Counted from the first letter of the stretch, positions 34,694-46,712 are shown. The stretch: 64,000 nucleotides of DNA from Dicaeum eximium (GCA_013396995.1 VWZP01009168.1:1457573-1521572); one strand, 5' to 3'. The notes: generated by a model not told the origin, from the sequence alone. Program-made: numbers and translations.

Positions 34694-34950
34694 TCACAGA
34701 ATCACCAAATGGCAGAATGGATAACGTTGGAAGGGACCGGAGTGGGTCTTTCATCTTGTCCAACCTCCCTGCTCCAGCAGGGCCATCCCAGAGCACAGGG
34801 CACAGGATTGCATCCAGATGGGTCTGGAATATCCCCAGTGAGGAGACTCCACAGCCTCTCTGGACAATCTGTTCAGTGCTCGGTCACTGCACAGGAAAGA
34901 AGTTCTTCCTCCTCTTCAGGTGGCACTTCCTGTGCATGTCAATTTATGTT
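34694..34950 (-). mobile_element. CR1 LINE 3' tail (subfamily C)
   Basis: TCACAGAATCACCAAATGGC, AACGTTGGAAGGGACCGGAG, TCCAACCTCCCTGCTCCAGC, AGGGCCATCCCAGAGCACAG, GATTGCATCCAGATGGGTCT and AGACTCCACAGCCTCTCTGG. This UTR type is distinct from subfamilies A and B. Two overlapping plus frames (92 and 100 codons) are antisense UTR. Confidence 0.93.
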
Positions 34951-36990
34951 GGAGTGTACCTTCTTGTAGGATAACTATAAGATGTTGTCCTTTAAAAGTA
35001 AATAAATAAATAAAAATAAGGCCCTTCACTAGGAATACTCTGGTTTTCCTCTAGTTTTTTAAACAAAAGTTACCTGCTATGGAAAGTTACCATGCTGTGG
35101 TGAGTTATTGTCTTGCTTATGATAATAATATTCTTCTTACATTCCTTTATAAAATGGAATTAGAGGTATTGTTAACCATATTGCAGGAAGATGAATGTTG
35201 TATGTGAAATATTACATTTAATTGTCAAGCTAAACAAGACCAAGCTGGAGATTATTCCAACTAAACCTCTGTTCCCCTCTGTCCATTTCTATTAGAGATT
35301 GAATACTTAAAAGAACAAAACACATTACTGAAATTAAAATTTTTTAAATGCTTTGCTGCAGTTTAAAGAGAGCAGGAAGAATCACACAAATAAGCTGTTG
35401 GTATTGTTTTTTCTTTCTCCATTATATTGGAAAATAAAAAAGCTTTTCATATGACATTGCTGCTTATTAACCATTTCATCCATTTGTGATTTATTTTTAA
35501 AAGACAGATTAACTACTTTCTCTATTAAACACACCACAGATTCCTCAGTTTTACTGACAGCAAGTTGCTCTTTTTGAGGTAACAGCAGCACTTTATTGAA
35601 CATACTTGGAAGCTATTTTCTCATCTTATGAAAAAGATGGGAATTTTTTAAGCTACCTACTTCCTGTTATAACTGGTAGTCCTGATGCACATCATATCAA
35701 AATGTGGCATGGAAATTTGATCTAGTGGGATAACTCACGATAAATATGTGGTTGTTGACTGTAAAAGCAGTTAATACTAATTTGAATTTGCATATTAATA
35801 AATTATAAATGTGTTTATTAATTTACTGACAAGAAATCTGTGCTTGAACAGTGCTTCAAAGTTAATAGAAAAATACCAAATAATAGGTGCCAGAGAGAAT
35901 ACAAAATGGGGAACACAGTGTTTTCCTAGGGAAGACCTGAAAATGTATTTTTATGCAGGGTGTCTTTCCAAAAACATCCTTCTCAAGCTTGTAGCAATAA
36001 ACGTCTTGATACTTTAATCAAGAATGTAAATCTGCATTCCTCACTAAGATGCTGTATAATCAAATCTGCTTCCTTTGCCTTTTGAAGTAATTGAAGACTT
36101 TTTCAGTTTCCAGAGGGAAACATCCAACCTTAGGTCAACCAAGGCATCAGATCACTTAGTTGGAACATGGGAAGAAAAATTCCAACACCTGGGCTGAATC
36201 AGGCAGCACAGAGACAAGCTGGGCACCCCCTGTCCTGGGTGGACACCTTAGCCCTGGACTCTGGGCTGTTCTCCAGAATTCCTATAGTTGGACAGAAATC
36301 CTCTCTTGGACCTGAAAAAGCCCTTCCCAAAGCAAGATGTGTTGACAAAGTTATTTTCCTAGAGTGTATTTTTGTTATTAACAAATCATCCAATTATATA
36401 TAACTTAGTTATAAACTAATTCTGCTGCCTGTTGTGCCTGAAGCTGAGCTTATATATAAAGGTTTTCCAAACTAGGAATAAATAAGATAGCAGGCAGGAC
36501 CCTGATGTGATGCACTGTGAGTAACTTCATCGGCTTTAATGGTGCACGTAAATTTTCACCAAAAATGACCAAAGGCTTAATGAGTTATGACTTACACTTT
36601 CCAAGTAAAAGTCCATCCTGTGAAAGGTCCAGTTATCCCAGCTCTTAGGCTAGCAGCAAAAACTCTAAGGGTGGTGGCACCAAAGGCTGATGGCAGCCTA
36701 CAGCACTTGGTTCTGTTGTGCCAGGAAAGAAAGAAATTCTGGAAAGGGCTTTCCTTAATCATTCCCTGAAGGAGGAAGTGTCTCTCTCCCTCTCTTTCCT
36801 GACTAGAGGGCAGCTCAGTTATCCACCTCTCCAGGCCAAAATTAGCCTTTGTGAGCTCTCCCCTGAGGATCTGTTCATGTGCACACACAGAGACAGAAAC
36901 AGAAATGCTTTTTCTCCATAAAGCCCTGGGAATATCAAGTTACTTTGCTTTCCTCTGTTTAACACCACAGCTGTCCTCTCAAAAACTTCT
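34951..36990. other. Unassigned interval
   Basis: No recognised repeat. An octamer-like ATTTGCAT (35786..35793) sits in AATTTGCATATTAATAAATT. 36490..36610 is repeat-free and holds CTTCATCGGCTTTAATGGTG. Opposing frames at 36167..36403 and 36587..36921 are mutual shadows. Confidence 0.45.
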
Positions 36991-37148
36991 ATGGAATCAC
37001 AGAAAGGTTTGGGTTGGAAGGGATTTTAAAGATCATCTCATTCCAATCCCTGCCATGGGCAGGGACACCTTCCACTATCCCAGGTTGTTCCAAGCCTCAT
37101 CCAACCTGGTCTTAAACACTTCCAGGGATGGGGCATCCAACTTTTCTA
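36991..37148 (-). mobile_element. CR1 LINE 3' tail (subfamily A)
   Basis: ATGGAATCACAGAAAGGTTT, GGGTTGGAAGGGATTTTAAA, CTGCCATGGGCAGGGACACC, TTCCACTATCCCAGGTTGTT and CTTCCAGGGATGGGGCATCC. About 160 bp. A 111-codon plus frame (36851..37186) runs antisense into it. Confidence 0.95.
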
Positions 37149-37267
37149 GTGACAGTGTAAAGGCAGCTCTTGCCAGGTCACACTGACCAGTGCTGAATCA
37201 GGACCACTTTGGATAAATCACTTGGGTTGTCTTGGTAAATGCACAAACCATTTCAAAGAAAGTGATG

Positions 37268-37305
37268 GAAAAAAAAAAAGAAAAAAAGAAAAAAAAAAAA
37301 AAAAG
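37268..37305. repeat. A-rich run with G interruptions
   Basis: A11-G-A7-G-A16-GGG pattern, simple low complexity. Confidence 0.92.
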
Positions 37306-38324
37306 GGACCTGGGAGATTTTAGGGACAAATGGAATTCATCAAACTGAATGAATGTGAAGTTCAGTGTGACCAGTTCAGGTGTCTGAATGCTCCTCTGAA
37401 AATGCTTAGCATACACAAGAGTCAGCCAGGATATAACTAAAATAAAAGACATAAACTTCAGTTTGGAACCTACTGTGGTTCACATTTCCAGTAAAATCCC
37501 ATTTTTATTTGGGTAGCTGTGTGGGACTTCTGGATCCTGCCTGGTTAATCCTTGCCCATCCATCCCTCAGACATCAGGGAAGAGAAAAAATATCAGCTCA
37601 GAAATAACACTAAAAAATATTTCCCAGTTAAACTCCCCTAGGTTTCAAGAATAATGGTCTATCCCTTCTCTTTTTCCTTGCTTCCAAAATCAGTGTCTAA
37701 ATCAGGATATGCATTCCTTGAGTGAACTAAGTTTGGACTTCCAAATCTCTCTGACAAGAAGAGTTTTGGAACTGTTCAGATTCATCCTGAACTACCCTCT
37801 AGGACAAAAATCAGCCACTTGCAATGATCAAACACAGTTTCTCCTTGGTTTCTCTTCTTTGGCCATTTGCATGTTAAGTTCTCAGGAGCTGCTTTTTGCT
37901 CTGTTACACTTATACTTAATTTTTATATATTTTTCTTAATCATTTACTGGAAAATATTATCTCATATCTTCAGTTTATCAGAGTTTTTCTGTTCCATTGC
38001 CAATATGATAGTGTATCTTACAGAAAACTTTTATCTCATTTTTTGTTGTATTAGCTAATAATTAGCAAGGAACAACCTGATGACTCATGCAATGTTGATA
38101 ACATAATATTGCAAAATTGCAAAATATTTTGCAGGAGGTCCTGATTAAACATGGGAGCTGTTTCTACATTGATTCATTTATTAAGCTGTGAAAATATCCT
38201 CAAATTCTACAAATTAGATTTATATCCTTCTGTCTGAGGAAAGACACAAAATACGATACATTTTCTGAAGGATTAAAATAAGTTTAATACCAATGTCTTT
38301 GACAAAGATAAAGTGATTACTATA
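37306..38324. other. Unassigned AT-rich interval
   Basis: No recognised repeat or gene. Overlapping Leu/Phe-rich plus frames at 37709..38058 reflect T-rich composition. GCAAAATTGCAAAATATTTTGC near 38110 is a short local repeat. Confidence 0.5.
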
Positions 38325-38468
38325 TCATAAGATCACAGAATGGTTTGTGTTGAAAGGGACCTTAAAAATCATTTAGTTCTAATGGCCCTGCCACGTGTAG
38401 GGATATCTTGCACTAGAACAGGTTGCTCAAAGCCCCATCCCACCTGACCTTGAACACATCCCAAAATA
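38325..38468 (-). mobile_element. CR1 LINE 3' tail (subfamily A, decayed)
   Basis: TCATAAGATCACAGAATGGT, GTTGAAAGGGACCTTAAAAA, GGCCCTGCCACGTGTAGGGA, CAGGTTGCTCAAAGCCCCAT and CCCACCTGACCTTGAACACA. More diverged than the other A copies, so an older insertion. Confidence 0.9.
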
Positions 38469-39193
38469 TCCTTGAAACAACATATAAACAAAATATTCCA
38501 CAAGCTGTTCAGCCTTGTATCGTGAGGAACTTCTGTGAATCTGCTCCAGAAGAAATACACAGGGCTAGGCAGGTAGCTGGATAACCTTCACCTGGAGGTA
38601 AAGGCAGATTATTTTCCAGCTGTCACCCCCACATGCTCAACGTGAGGACCCAAAAGTCACCCCCTGCTCTCTCCATCCCGTGCCTCATCAGCAGTGACAT
38701 GGTTCCTAAACTGCCTGAAGTCAGCAGGCAGCTTGCCACTGACTCCACTGGAAACTGGGTCATTCCTGGTCCACAGGGGAGTTCAGGACACAGGGGCCAG
38801 CCCACAGTGCCAGAAGTGCACTGGCTCTGCAGGGCTAACTGGAGCCAGAGCATCCAACAGTAACGGGGCTTTCTGGTTGGAAAAACGAGAGGAATTCAAA
38901 AGTTGCCATTAAGATTTAATCAATTCCTAACCAGGACTGTGATTCAGGAAAAGGAGATTTCAGTTCTCCCACCTTGGTTTTCTTCCCTCCCAGAGGTACT
39001 AAGAAAGCACCCAGTTACATGTAGTGTCTAACAGGTGAAAAATCTCTTTTTGAAACCAGTAAGGTGTCTTTCTTTCCCCTTCCTCTGACAATAGTAAATT
39101 AAATCTCCTGTTCACCTTCAGCACCAGCTTCACTTCACTCTTTTGAGAGCTCAGCAAAGCAGAGCAGGTAACCAGGGTGCCATCATCTCTCAC
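38469..39193. other. Unassigned interval, partly GC-rich
   Basis: 38580..38880 is GC-rich for the window but has few CpGs. Three frames of 72 to 76 codons overlap on both strands. No domain, no repeat recognised. Confidence 0.45.
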
Positions 39194-39301
39194 TGAGGGT
39201 GGCTGTGGAAGTGGCTCCTCTGGAACCCATGGCTCATCCTCCTCTAAACCTGCAGGGATGAGGCTGCTGTCGTGGTCCCTCACAGTGATCATTGTTTCCA
39301 T
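39194..39301 (-). other. Weak candidate exon, minus strand
   Basis: On the minus strand an ATG-initiated open stretch of 108 bp (36 codons, phase 0) is preceded directly by AG (39303..39302) after a T-rich run (TTTGTGCTGTTGTAG). It is followed by a good donor, GTGAGA, at 39193..39188. The translation is acidic and proline-rich in its second half (LEEDEPWVPEEPLPQPP). The frame continues past the donor to 38999, so the donor may be chance. No family recognised and no partner exon found, so a chance frame is more likely than a gene. Confidence 0.15.
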
Positions 39302-40285
39302 CTACAACAGCACAAATTTGGAGGGGACTAAAGGCATGAGTCATCTTGCAGTTATTTAAATTAGTTTATTGTTTTCTATACAGACAAGGAATAAACCATA
39401 CCAGTGGTGTTACATGAGTGACCTCATGTTCAACATTTCTTAAAAACTGTGTTGCAAAACTAGAAATGTTAAAAAAAAAAAGATTAATTTATGATCATTT
39501 TGCATCCCTTGTGATAATCCCAGGCATGTAAACTACTTTCCACATCCATTAGAAGCATGTTCTCCTTAGTCTGCAGGTAGCCCACTCTAAATATGGAAAG
39601 AATAAGCAGAAAAATATAATGTAAATAATGTATATATATACAAATATGCTTGGGGATAAGAGCTGCCTGCATAAACCTGTTTTGAGTTACTCAGCATTTT
39701 GTACAATAGTTATAAAATATCATTAACCTATATTTTTGGTTGAAGGATGAAGTCAGTAGATTTAAGGAGAAACCCCAACAACTTTCTAAATAATCTGAGA
39801 GGCTGTAAAGGTTGAAGTTCTTCTTCTCCACTTCCCATAGCTCCTGTGCCCTACGAATCCTCCTCCAATGCACCTGTGTGCTCTGAGTACAAAATTCCAT
39901 GGCACAAGTGAAACTGCAGCCTGCAGGGCTGATCAAAGCAGAATGAAATTAACTTTAGATTAAACTCCCAGGGCTGAGTGAGTCACCAAAGGGCCTTTTT
40001 CAGTGAGAACAGTGAATTCCAAGGCACCAGGCACTCCGTAGTCACAGTGATTTCTGGAGGCCATGGGTTTCTCAGTTTTTTGCATTTTCTCAATTTTTTG
40101 CATTTTGCATTTTTGATTTCTTGCAGGTTTCTCAAAGCCTGCAAAAGCAATGTAGAAGTCTAGCTTAGTCTTAAAAACCACCTTTTAGATACCCAGAGTT
40201 CAGTGAGGTTACTGGTGACTGAAGATTTATGATTTTTGAAGGCTTTGTGAAAGTTGATTGTACTATATAAAGGCACAGAGCAAAT
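39302..40285. other. Unassigned interval
   Basis: A11 run near 39470, an ATGTATATATATAC patch near 39630, and a TTTTTGCATTTT-rich patch at 40077..40115. No gene or mobile element recognised. Confidence 0.5.
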
Positions 40286-40366
40286 ACATACATAAACCCA
40301 AATTTGTGGGTTTATGAACCCAAATACATAAATACATACATACATAAACCCAAATTTGTGGGTTTA
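40286..40366. repeat. Duplicated 29-bp hairpin unit
   Basis: An identical 29-bp sequence occurs at 40286..40314 and 40338..40366, offset by 52 bp. Each contains AAACCCAAATTTGTGGGTTT, in which AAACCCA pairs with TGGGTTT around a 6-base loop. ACATACATA runs flank both copies, suggesting slippage at the tetranucleotide. Confidence 0.9.
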
Positions 40367-40394
40367 AGAACTTTTTGGTTCTTTCACCTCTGCC

Positions 40395-40435
40395 AGGAAG
40401 GAAGGAAGGAAGGAAGGAAGGAAGGAAGGAAGGAA
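40395..40435. repeat. (AAGG)n microsatellite
   Basis: About ten AGGA units in a row, uninterrupted. The minus-strand frame through it encodes Pro-Ser-Phe-Leu repeats only. Confidence 0.97.
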
Positions 40436-41597
40436 TAATTTTTTGAAAATTGTTTAATAACAAGAAATTAGGGACATCATGCATTCCCCAAGTCATTCAA
40501 AATCTTACTTTGGAATGTATTTTTCCTAATTTTTTTTTCTTTTTCCATTTGGAAATTTTGGAAATTTGGAAAAAATAATTCCAGGCAGTTTTCTTCAGGT
40601 TCCAGTGTCAGACATTCAGTGAGAGCATGGTTTCTACGCTGTTCCAAAGCCAGAGTAGGCAAATTAATTACATGCAATGTGATGCATCAAATTCCAGTGA
40701 GGCTTCAAAAGAACAGACACAGCCAAATTTTTGGCCAGTTTGCAGGAGTTGTACCAGGGCTGAGATACATCCTGACACCACAGAATGTTCCTGGGTCTGC
40801 ATTGCTGTCTGGTCAATATTTCTACCTGGTGTGGTCAGTGTGAATGCAAACAAGTCCTAGCCACAGTCTGCAGCAAGTTCCCTTGTTTTGTTTTTGATAC
40901 AGACAAGGACTCTATTGACAGATAACTCAGAGTGGTGTAGTTGAACCAGTAATTCCTATAGATCCTCCTCCTTCCTTGCCTCTCTGGGAGAGAAATATAA
41001 TTTATCATTGGTGCAGGTTATGATGCCCATAAAGGTTATGTGCTGGTCAGATGTCTGTGTCTGACCAGCACAGTAGAGCAAAAACAGCTTTTTAATTCCT
41101 TATATAGCTGTTCCTGCAAAAGGAGGTGCCAGGATTCATGGGTTAATACATCTCTTAAATAGCATTTTTTGCTTCTGGAAGCAATAGTAACTACTGCCAT
41201 GGCTGTTCCAAATAAAATCATGGAACAGCTTTCCCAGTTATTTGGGCATTCTGATCCCAGATAGGTTTTTTCCCACTGGATCCACTTGAATTACTCTACT
41301 GAATAAACCTGGACTGGCTTTTCAGGCTTTGTCCATTCAGTAATAAAGCACAGGATTTCTTGTGCTGAAGGAGACAATTGGGAATTTATTTTGTTCAGAA
41401 ATATTCTTCTGGTATGTCCAGGCTCTCCAATATCCCAAGCACATCCAGATAAGGCAGGTAGGATGCAGTGCATATGTTAAGGCTGGAAAGGGACCTGGAG
41501 TTTAAATATAGAACAAGAAAGGCTATAGGAAAATGAGTGGGAGGAAATCAGAAGATGGGGTGTGTAGGCAATTTTGGTGCTTTCATCTAAAAAGACC
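40436..41597. other. Unassigned interval
   Basis: No recognised repeat. Frames at 40619..40860 (two plus, one minus) are mutual shadows of 61 to 77 codons. Confidence 0.5.
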
Positions 41598-41655
41598 ATG
41601 ATTAATAGATTAAAGGCCAGAAGAGACCACTGTGAAAATTTAGCTTTACCTCCAA
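41598..41655 (-). mobile_element. CR1 LINE terminal fragment (old type)
   Basis: ATGATTAATAGATTAAAGGC, CAGAAGAGACCACTGTGAAA and TCCAATGAACT recall the old CR1 end known widely from turtles and birds (TTAAGGCCAGAAGGGACCA, then CATCTAGTCTGACCTCCT). Only about 60 bases are traceable. Confidence 0.55.
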
Positions 41656-42216
41656 TGAACTTCTGGGAACTCTATTTTGTGTTGGAGTTGAGTCAAAACT
41701 GTTGTGATTGGTACACACGTCTGCAGAACATCAGGGTAAATCAAGCTTGATATGAAGATTCCCAAGGTATCTTTTCCAAGTTGGTGTAATTGCCTTTTAC
41801 TGTATGATGAAAGTTGTTATTTCTCCATCTAATGGTGTTTTGAGAACACTGAAAGCAATTAGGATTCAGGGAAATGTGTGCAAATAATCAGTTTGTGTTG
41901 ACTCACATTGTTACTTGGGTTTATATTATTGCTTTTTGCATCCAATATCTGCTTCCTTGTTGAAAAGAAAAATGAAGATTAAGACAGGGCCTTGGAAACT
42001 CTGCTTTCAGCATGGTCACAATGTGTGTAAGAAATGTAATATAAATTATTGTATGTTTGGCACGTAAAATAAAGTTGAATTTTCATTTCAGAAATAAACA
42101 TTATATCTTAGTAAGGATTTATGTAGCCGATCTATAAATAATTTGAATACATTTCACATTAAAGGAATAACAGCAAAGAGGCTTTAACAACATTTCTAAT
42201 TTTTGTTGTTATTGTA

Positions 42217-42217
<1 letters not shown>
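41656..42217. other. Unassigned AT-rich interval
   Basis: No open frame of note and no repeat recognised up to the trinucleotide repeat. Confidence 0.55.
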
Positions 42218-42248
<31 letters not shown>

Positions 42249-42251
42249 GTT

Positions 42252-42314
<63 letters not shown>
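42218..42314. repeat. Compound (ATT)n(GTT)n microsatellite
   Basis: About ten ATT units, a short mixed zone (GTTATT), then about twenty GTT units, 97 bp in all. Probably (ATT)n in which a GTT variant expanded. The longest microsatellite of the window. Confidence 0.97.
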
Positions 42315-44002
42315 ATATAAAGCACATCTATCAGCTGTGTGATAGAGAAAAATAATTACACATCTACACAGAAATAATTACAGGTCTACACAGAGAAAAA
42401 ATGATTATGGCTTTTGGCCCTAATTTTGTAATTTAAGCTCATGTTGGAGTAAAGCAGAGCAGTGATCTTTTAGAAAGAGTTACTCATGTTTAAGCAGGAG
42501 TCCTTTGCTGAAGCATGGCCATGGTTTCTGTTTTACACACTAAAAACTGGACCTCACTCTTAGTTCCTTTTTATTTCAGCCACAGAATTCCTGTTGAGCT
42601 GGGAGGACTGGAACCTGGATCGCTCAAGGTTTTCTCAGGGATTCTCAATTCAGGAATTCTTCACCCTGACTGAGGTAAATGGGGGAAAACAAAATGTGAT
42701 AACAGGGTCTAAAAAAAGGCATTTCTGAAGACTTTCACATTAAGTCAGGCAGATAAATTACAGCTGTCAGCAAAGAGGCAGAGCAGCAGTGGAGCGTTCA
42801 CAGATTCAGTTTTATGTTTTAAATAATGGGAAGCAAGAATCAAACAATCCTGGAAATGGCAAAGTGCACACATTTCATCTAGAATGCTGTTCCACTTCAC
42901 CATATTATGTGTTTCAAACCCTAATACTTTATGGATTTCTGAAATATATGCTTTGATTTATTAAATTAAAATATTTTCCTGGGTTTTTTTGTTAAATTTA
43001 TTTGAATTGCTGAAATATATGTTTTACTTTAAAAATTAAAACATCTCTTTTTATATTTCTTTGTCAACTTTTGCTTTGCTATTTTGCAAAAATGCTTCAT
43101 TTTCATGAAAACCTAAATCTGAGCAATTAAAGAAGCAGCTGTTAAAAACACTGAAATAAAGTCCATTTTTTAGCTGTGTTTGTTTAAAAATCCCCATTTT
43201 CAAGACAGTTCTGTTACCTTAATTACCTTGAACAGGCAATTATCTGGTAGTTTTTATTGTCTCTGGCACTTTGTTCAGAGTCTCCAGTGGTCCACACACT
43301 CCGTGCACAGCCAACAAGAACCTGTCCTTCCTTCCAGGAGTTTGCAAAATGAACGAGCAAGAGATGCAAAAAGCAGGAGATGAAGCCGTGCCAGAGCAAG
43401 GCCTTATCAAGAAACTGAAAGAGCCAAAGGATTGAAGTTTGGTGCTCTGACCTGCTTTCAAGAGCCATGAATGAGCTAAAGATCAAATATTTTTTTAGTG
43501 CTGGAACAAAGGAGTTAGAACCACAGGGGTATCAGCCAAGGGGGATGAAGAGGAGCTTCCTGGAGGTATCTTTAAAATATCTGTGTTAAAGATAACTACT
43601 GAAGAGACAAAACACTGACAGTGTCTTCTTCACTGCCTTCCTCAGTGCACCCCTGGAGCTGTCCTGTGTTATGAAGTGTCTCCTCCACCTCGAATGTAAA
43701 CCTAAAGGTCTGTAGGCAAAGCTCAGAGGAGCACTGAAACGCTTTCCTCAGCCCACCACCACACTGCAGGTTGCACTTTTTTATTCCTGATGCTTTTTTT
43801 GCCCTGCTCTCTCTGCAGCTGGCATTGTCAGGGCCAGGGACTCTGCAGTCCTGACCCATTTTTTGCCACTGCAAGCTCCCGAGTTTACCTCTAGGAAAAA
43901 AAGGGTGTAGCAGAATGAATTTCCTATTGCAAAGAAGTGGAATGTTTGGAGATGGAGAGGAAGCAGCTACCCTGTCCAACCTGAGTAGAACATGTTGTCT
44001 AT
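42315..44002. other. Unassigned interval
   Basis: A 154-codon minus frame (43596..44060) is among the longest in the window. It starts inside the next CR1 tail and its translation shows no domain, so I do not call it a gene. Frames at 43180..43486 oppose each other. Confidence 0.45.
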
Positions 44003-44200
44003 ATGGAATCATAGAATCATTTAGGCTGGGAAAAACCTTCCAGTTCATCATGTCCTTCAAGACTCAATTCCTCCACACTCACTAAACCACATGACAAAGT
44101 GCCATGTCTATCCATTTTTCTTCCAAGAACATTGACTCCAACACTTCTTTGGAGAGCCTCTTTCAATGCTTAACCACTACTTCAGTGAAGAAATTGCATT
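44003..44200 (-). mobile_element. CR1 LINE 3' tail (subfamily B)
   Basis: ATGGAATCATAGAATCATTT, AGGCTGGGAAAAACCTTCCA, CACTAAACCACATGACAAAG and TGCCATGTCTATCCATTTTT. Same UTR type as the copy at 33633 but more decayed. Confidence 0.88.
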
Positions 44201-44204
44201 GTAT

Positions 44205-44236
44205 ATGTGTATATATATAATATATATAGAGAGAGT
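44205..44236. repeat. (TA)n/(GA)n low-complexity run
   Basis: TGTGTATATATATAATATAT followed by ATAGAGAGAG, directly after a CR1 fragment. Confidence 0.85.
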
Positions 44237-45260
44237 CAATATTCTGTTCTCTGAAGGGGTGTCACTACCATTACTTTTAAAAGTTAAAAACCATTTAAGC
44301 ACTGCAGCAATATAAATCCCCCCACTTTGATAGTGCTGCATATATCAAATGCATGTCTGGTTTGAACCTAGAGCAGCAAGATCAACATGATCCTTTGTTT
44401 TCTGTAGGAGTGATTTTGTTCTCCTTACACAACTGGCAGCACTTCTGGGACCAGAAATATGTACCAAGTCTAAAATTTGTGTTAGTGGTTTGATTTTCAT
44501 TAAATACACTTCTTCAGCAGGAGTGGTGAGGAAGTTTCATGTCTATTTTTGGGACCTAAGAAATGATAAAATCAAAATACTCTATAAGTATATAAATAAT
44601 ACCATATAATACTCTATACATACATATGGGATGTACTATTTCCCTCCTGGGAACAGACTACACCAAATCTGTGCCTCTGGAAAGTTCTGTAAGGTAGGAA
44701 TAGTGTAAGCCATTATAGATCCAGCTCAACTGGTGTATCATTAGTTCACCTAATAGAAATGAGAATAAAAAATATTTCCATAGACATAGAGTTGGGATTT
44801 TGGTTTTTTTTCCCTACTGAAGACATTGATTTATTTTTTATTTCATATATATGATGCTGAAATACATTCTCCTTCAGGACAAGAGGGTTTAGAGAAGGTG
44901 ATGAGGGTGTTTTGATATCAAATTACATGGTCGTTTTGCTGAGATATTTGTAAATCTGGGCTGCTTAAACAGCAAAGATTTTAATATGATTTTTGAGTCA
45001 TATGCCCTCATTAGTGTTGCTAATTAAAAAGTGATACTCATGTGAGATGTGTGAACAACAAAATAAACCCAAATATAGTGTATTTTATAAAAGGAATGTT
45101 TGGCAAACAAAAATAACAAATAGGGCCAGACCCTATTTAATCTCAGTCTTGTCTGATTGTCAACACATTGTCTGCTGTAAACAGTATTTGTGGAGAATTT
45201 TGAACTGTTTGCAGATCATCTACCCTGGTTTTGAAGATGCTGCTGGTTATGTGAAAGTAG
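44237..45260. other. Unassigned AT-rich interval
   Basis: No recognised repeat. One 72-codon plus frame (45047..45265) without a domain. Confidence 0.5.
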
Positions 45261-45420
45261 CTTGAATTAGCTAATTTATTTTCATTGCCCATTGTCAATC
45301 TTCCAATAATTGCTTGTAGCTATTCACTGTCGCAGTATGTCATTAATAATGGAAATCTGCTGCCACTTAGTCTAATGTTATGTGAAGGCACTCTAACTAT
45401 TTGAAAAAGACTAAAATTAG
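45261..45420. promoter_or_regulatory. Candidate conserved regulatory block
   Basis: Compact cluster of cores: GAATTAGCTAATTTATTTTC near 45264, CCCATTGTCAATC near 45288 (SOX-like inverted pair), CCAATAATTGCTTG near 45303 and GTCATTAATAATGG near 45338. No repeats. Inference only. Confidence 0.28.
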
Positions 45421-46540
45421 GCTGCAAAAATTGGTAGAGAATTTATATTTCTTATAGAGAAACTGTTCTCTTTATGGATTTTAAAATATCCTGTTACTAC
45501 CTGCAACTTGGATATAATTTTGTATTAAATTCTGGGGGATTCTTGAAAATATACAAAACCATTGTCAATATTTATTAAAGGCAGTGTTATCCTTAAGTTA
45601 AAGCTTTCATGGGGGATTTCAATACTTTTGTATGTTAACCAGATAATGAAATTCAAACAGAGCAAATAACAGAGGAACAGCAGATGGAACAAAGCTTTCC
45701 AAACCAGTCTGTGCAAGAGACATTGGTATGAAATGGGGGTTTCAAATCACTTTTTGGGTTAGATTTTGCTTGTGGCTCTGAAATGTGGTAGTGAGGCTGT
45801 GACTGACAAGTCTGGTGTTTGAAAGGTGCAGCAAGAGATCTGGAAATCAGCAGAGAGAGAGAAGATGCAGAGAATTCAGTTGGATCAAAGAAAGGACAGG
45901 AAAGAGGCACAGAGTCATAGAAGTCTTGCAGAACAGGTGGGAAATGGGATCTTAACAGGAGAAATAAAGAGGTAAAAAAAAAAAAAAACAGAGAAGGAAA
46001 AACCTCAAAATTATCACCCAGCTGATAATAACCATCTTCATTTGTTCATCTTTTTTTTTTATTTTACCTCTACAAGGCCTTCACAAACATTTTACTTTTT
46101 TATGTGATTTCTTTCCTCTTGATCATGACATGACTGCACTGTATTTTTTTTCTCTTCATAACTGAACTCATTACCCAAAAAAAAGTGGGTTTTTCTTAGA
46201 GAGCATCAGTCTTTCTGAACCTGACTTGCAAAAACATCTATCTCTCTCCCTTTCTGTATCTTCCCTATCTTCTACACAAGTTATTTTTATATTTCTCTTA
46301 GAAATTATCCTCTAGATAAGTTTCATGATCAGTTAATTGTCTCTATTACCAATGTCTGCAATGGGGTTAGGTAGATCTTGTTCTCAGCCCTTCACCCACT
46401 CAGAGTGACTCAGCTTTCACTTGCTTGGTTTATTACTTCCCCTTCTACCTCAAAATATCCAGGTATCAGGCCTAACTGCTCATAATTATTTAACTTTCCA
46501 GCCTTTTCTGAGTTTTAAAATCCAATTGACACTAACACAG
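45421..46540. other. Unassigned interval
   Basis: A15 near 45975 and T10 near 46052. Minus frames at 45525..45910 have no domain. Confidence 0.5.
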
Positions 46541-46712
46541 GGTGCCCAGAGAAGCTGTGGCTGCCCCTGGATCCCTGGAAGCATCCAAGGCCAGGTTATA
46601 TGGGGCATGGAGCAGCCTGGGATAGTGGAAGGTGTCCCTGCTTATGGCAGAGAGGTGGAACAAAATTATCTTTAAGACCCCTTTCAACACAAACCATTCT
46701 GTGGTTCTATCA
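46541..46712 (+). mobile_element. CR1 LINE 3' tail (subfamily A)
   Basis: GGTGCCCAGAGAAGCTGTGG, CTGCCCCTGGATCCCTGGAA, GGAGCAGCCTGGGATAGTGG, AAGGTGTCCCTGCTTATGGC and the tail CATTCTGTGGTTCTATCAC. About 170 bp. The 84-codon plus frame 46421..46675 runs into it. Confidence 0.95.

Noticed and set aside
40395..40435. Low-complexity coding repeat in a minus frame
   Set aside because: The repeated residues arise from the (AAGG)n microsatellite.
43596..44060. 154-codon minus frame as a gene
   Set aside because: Its start lies in a CR1 tail and the rest shows no domain.
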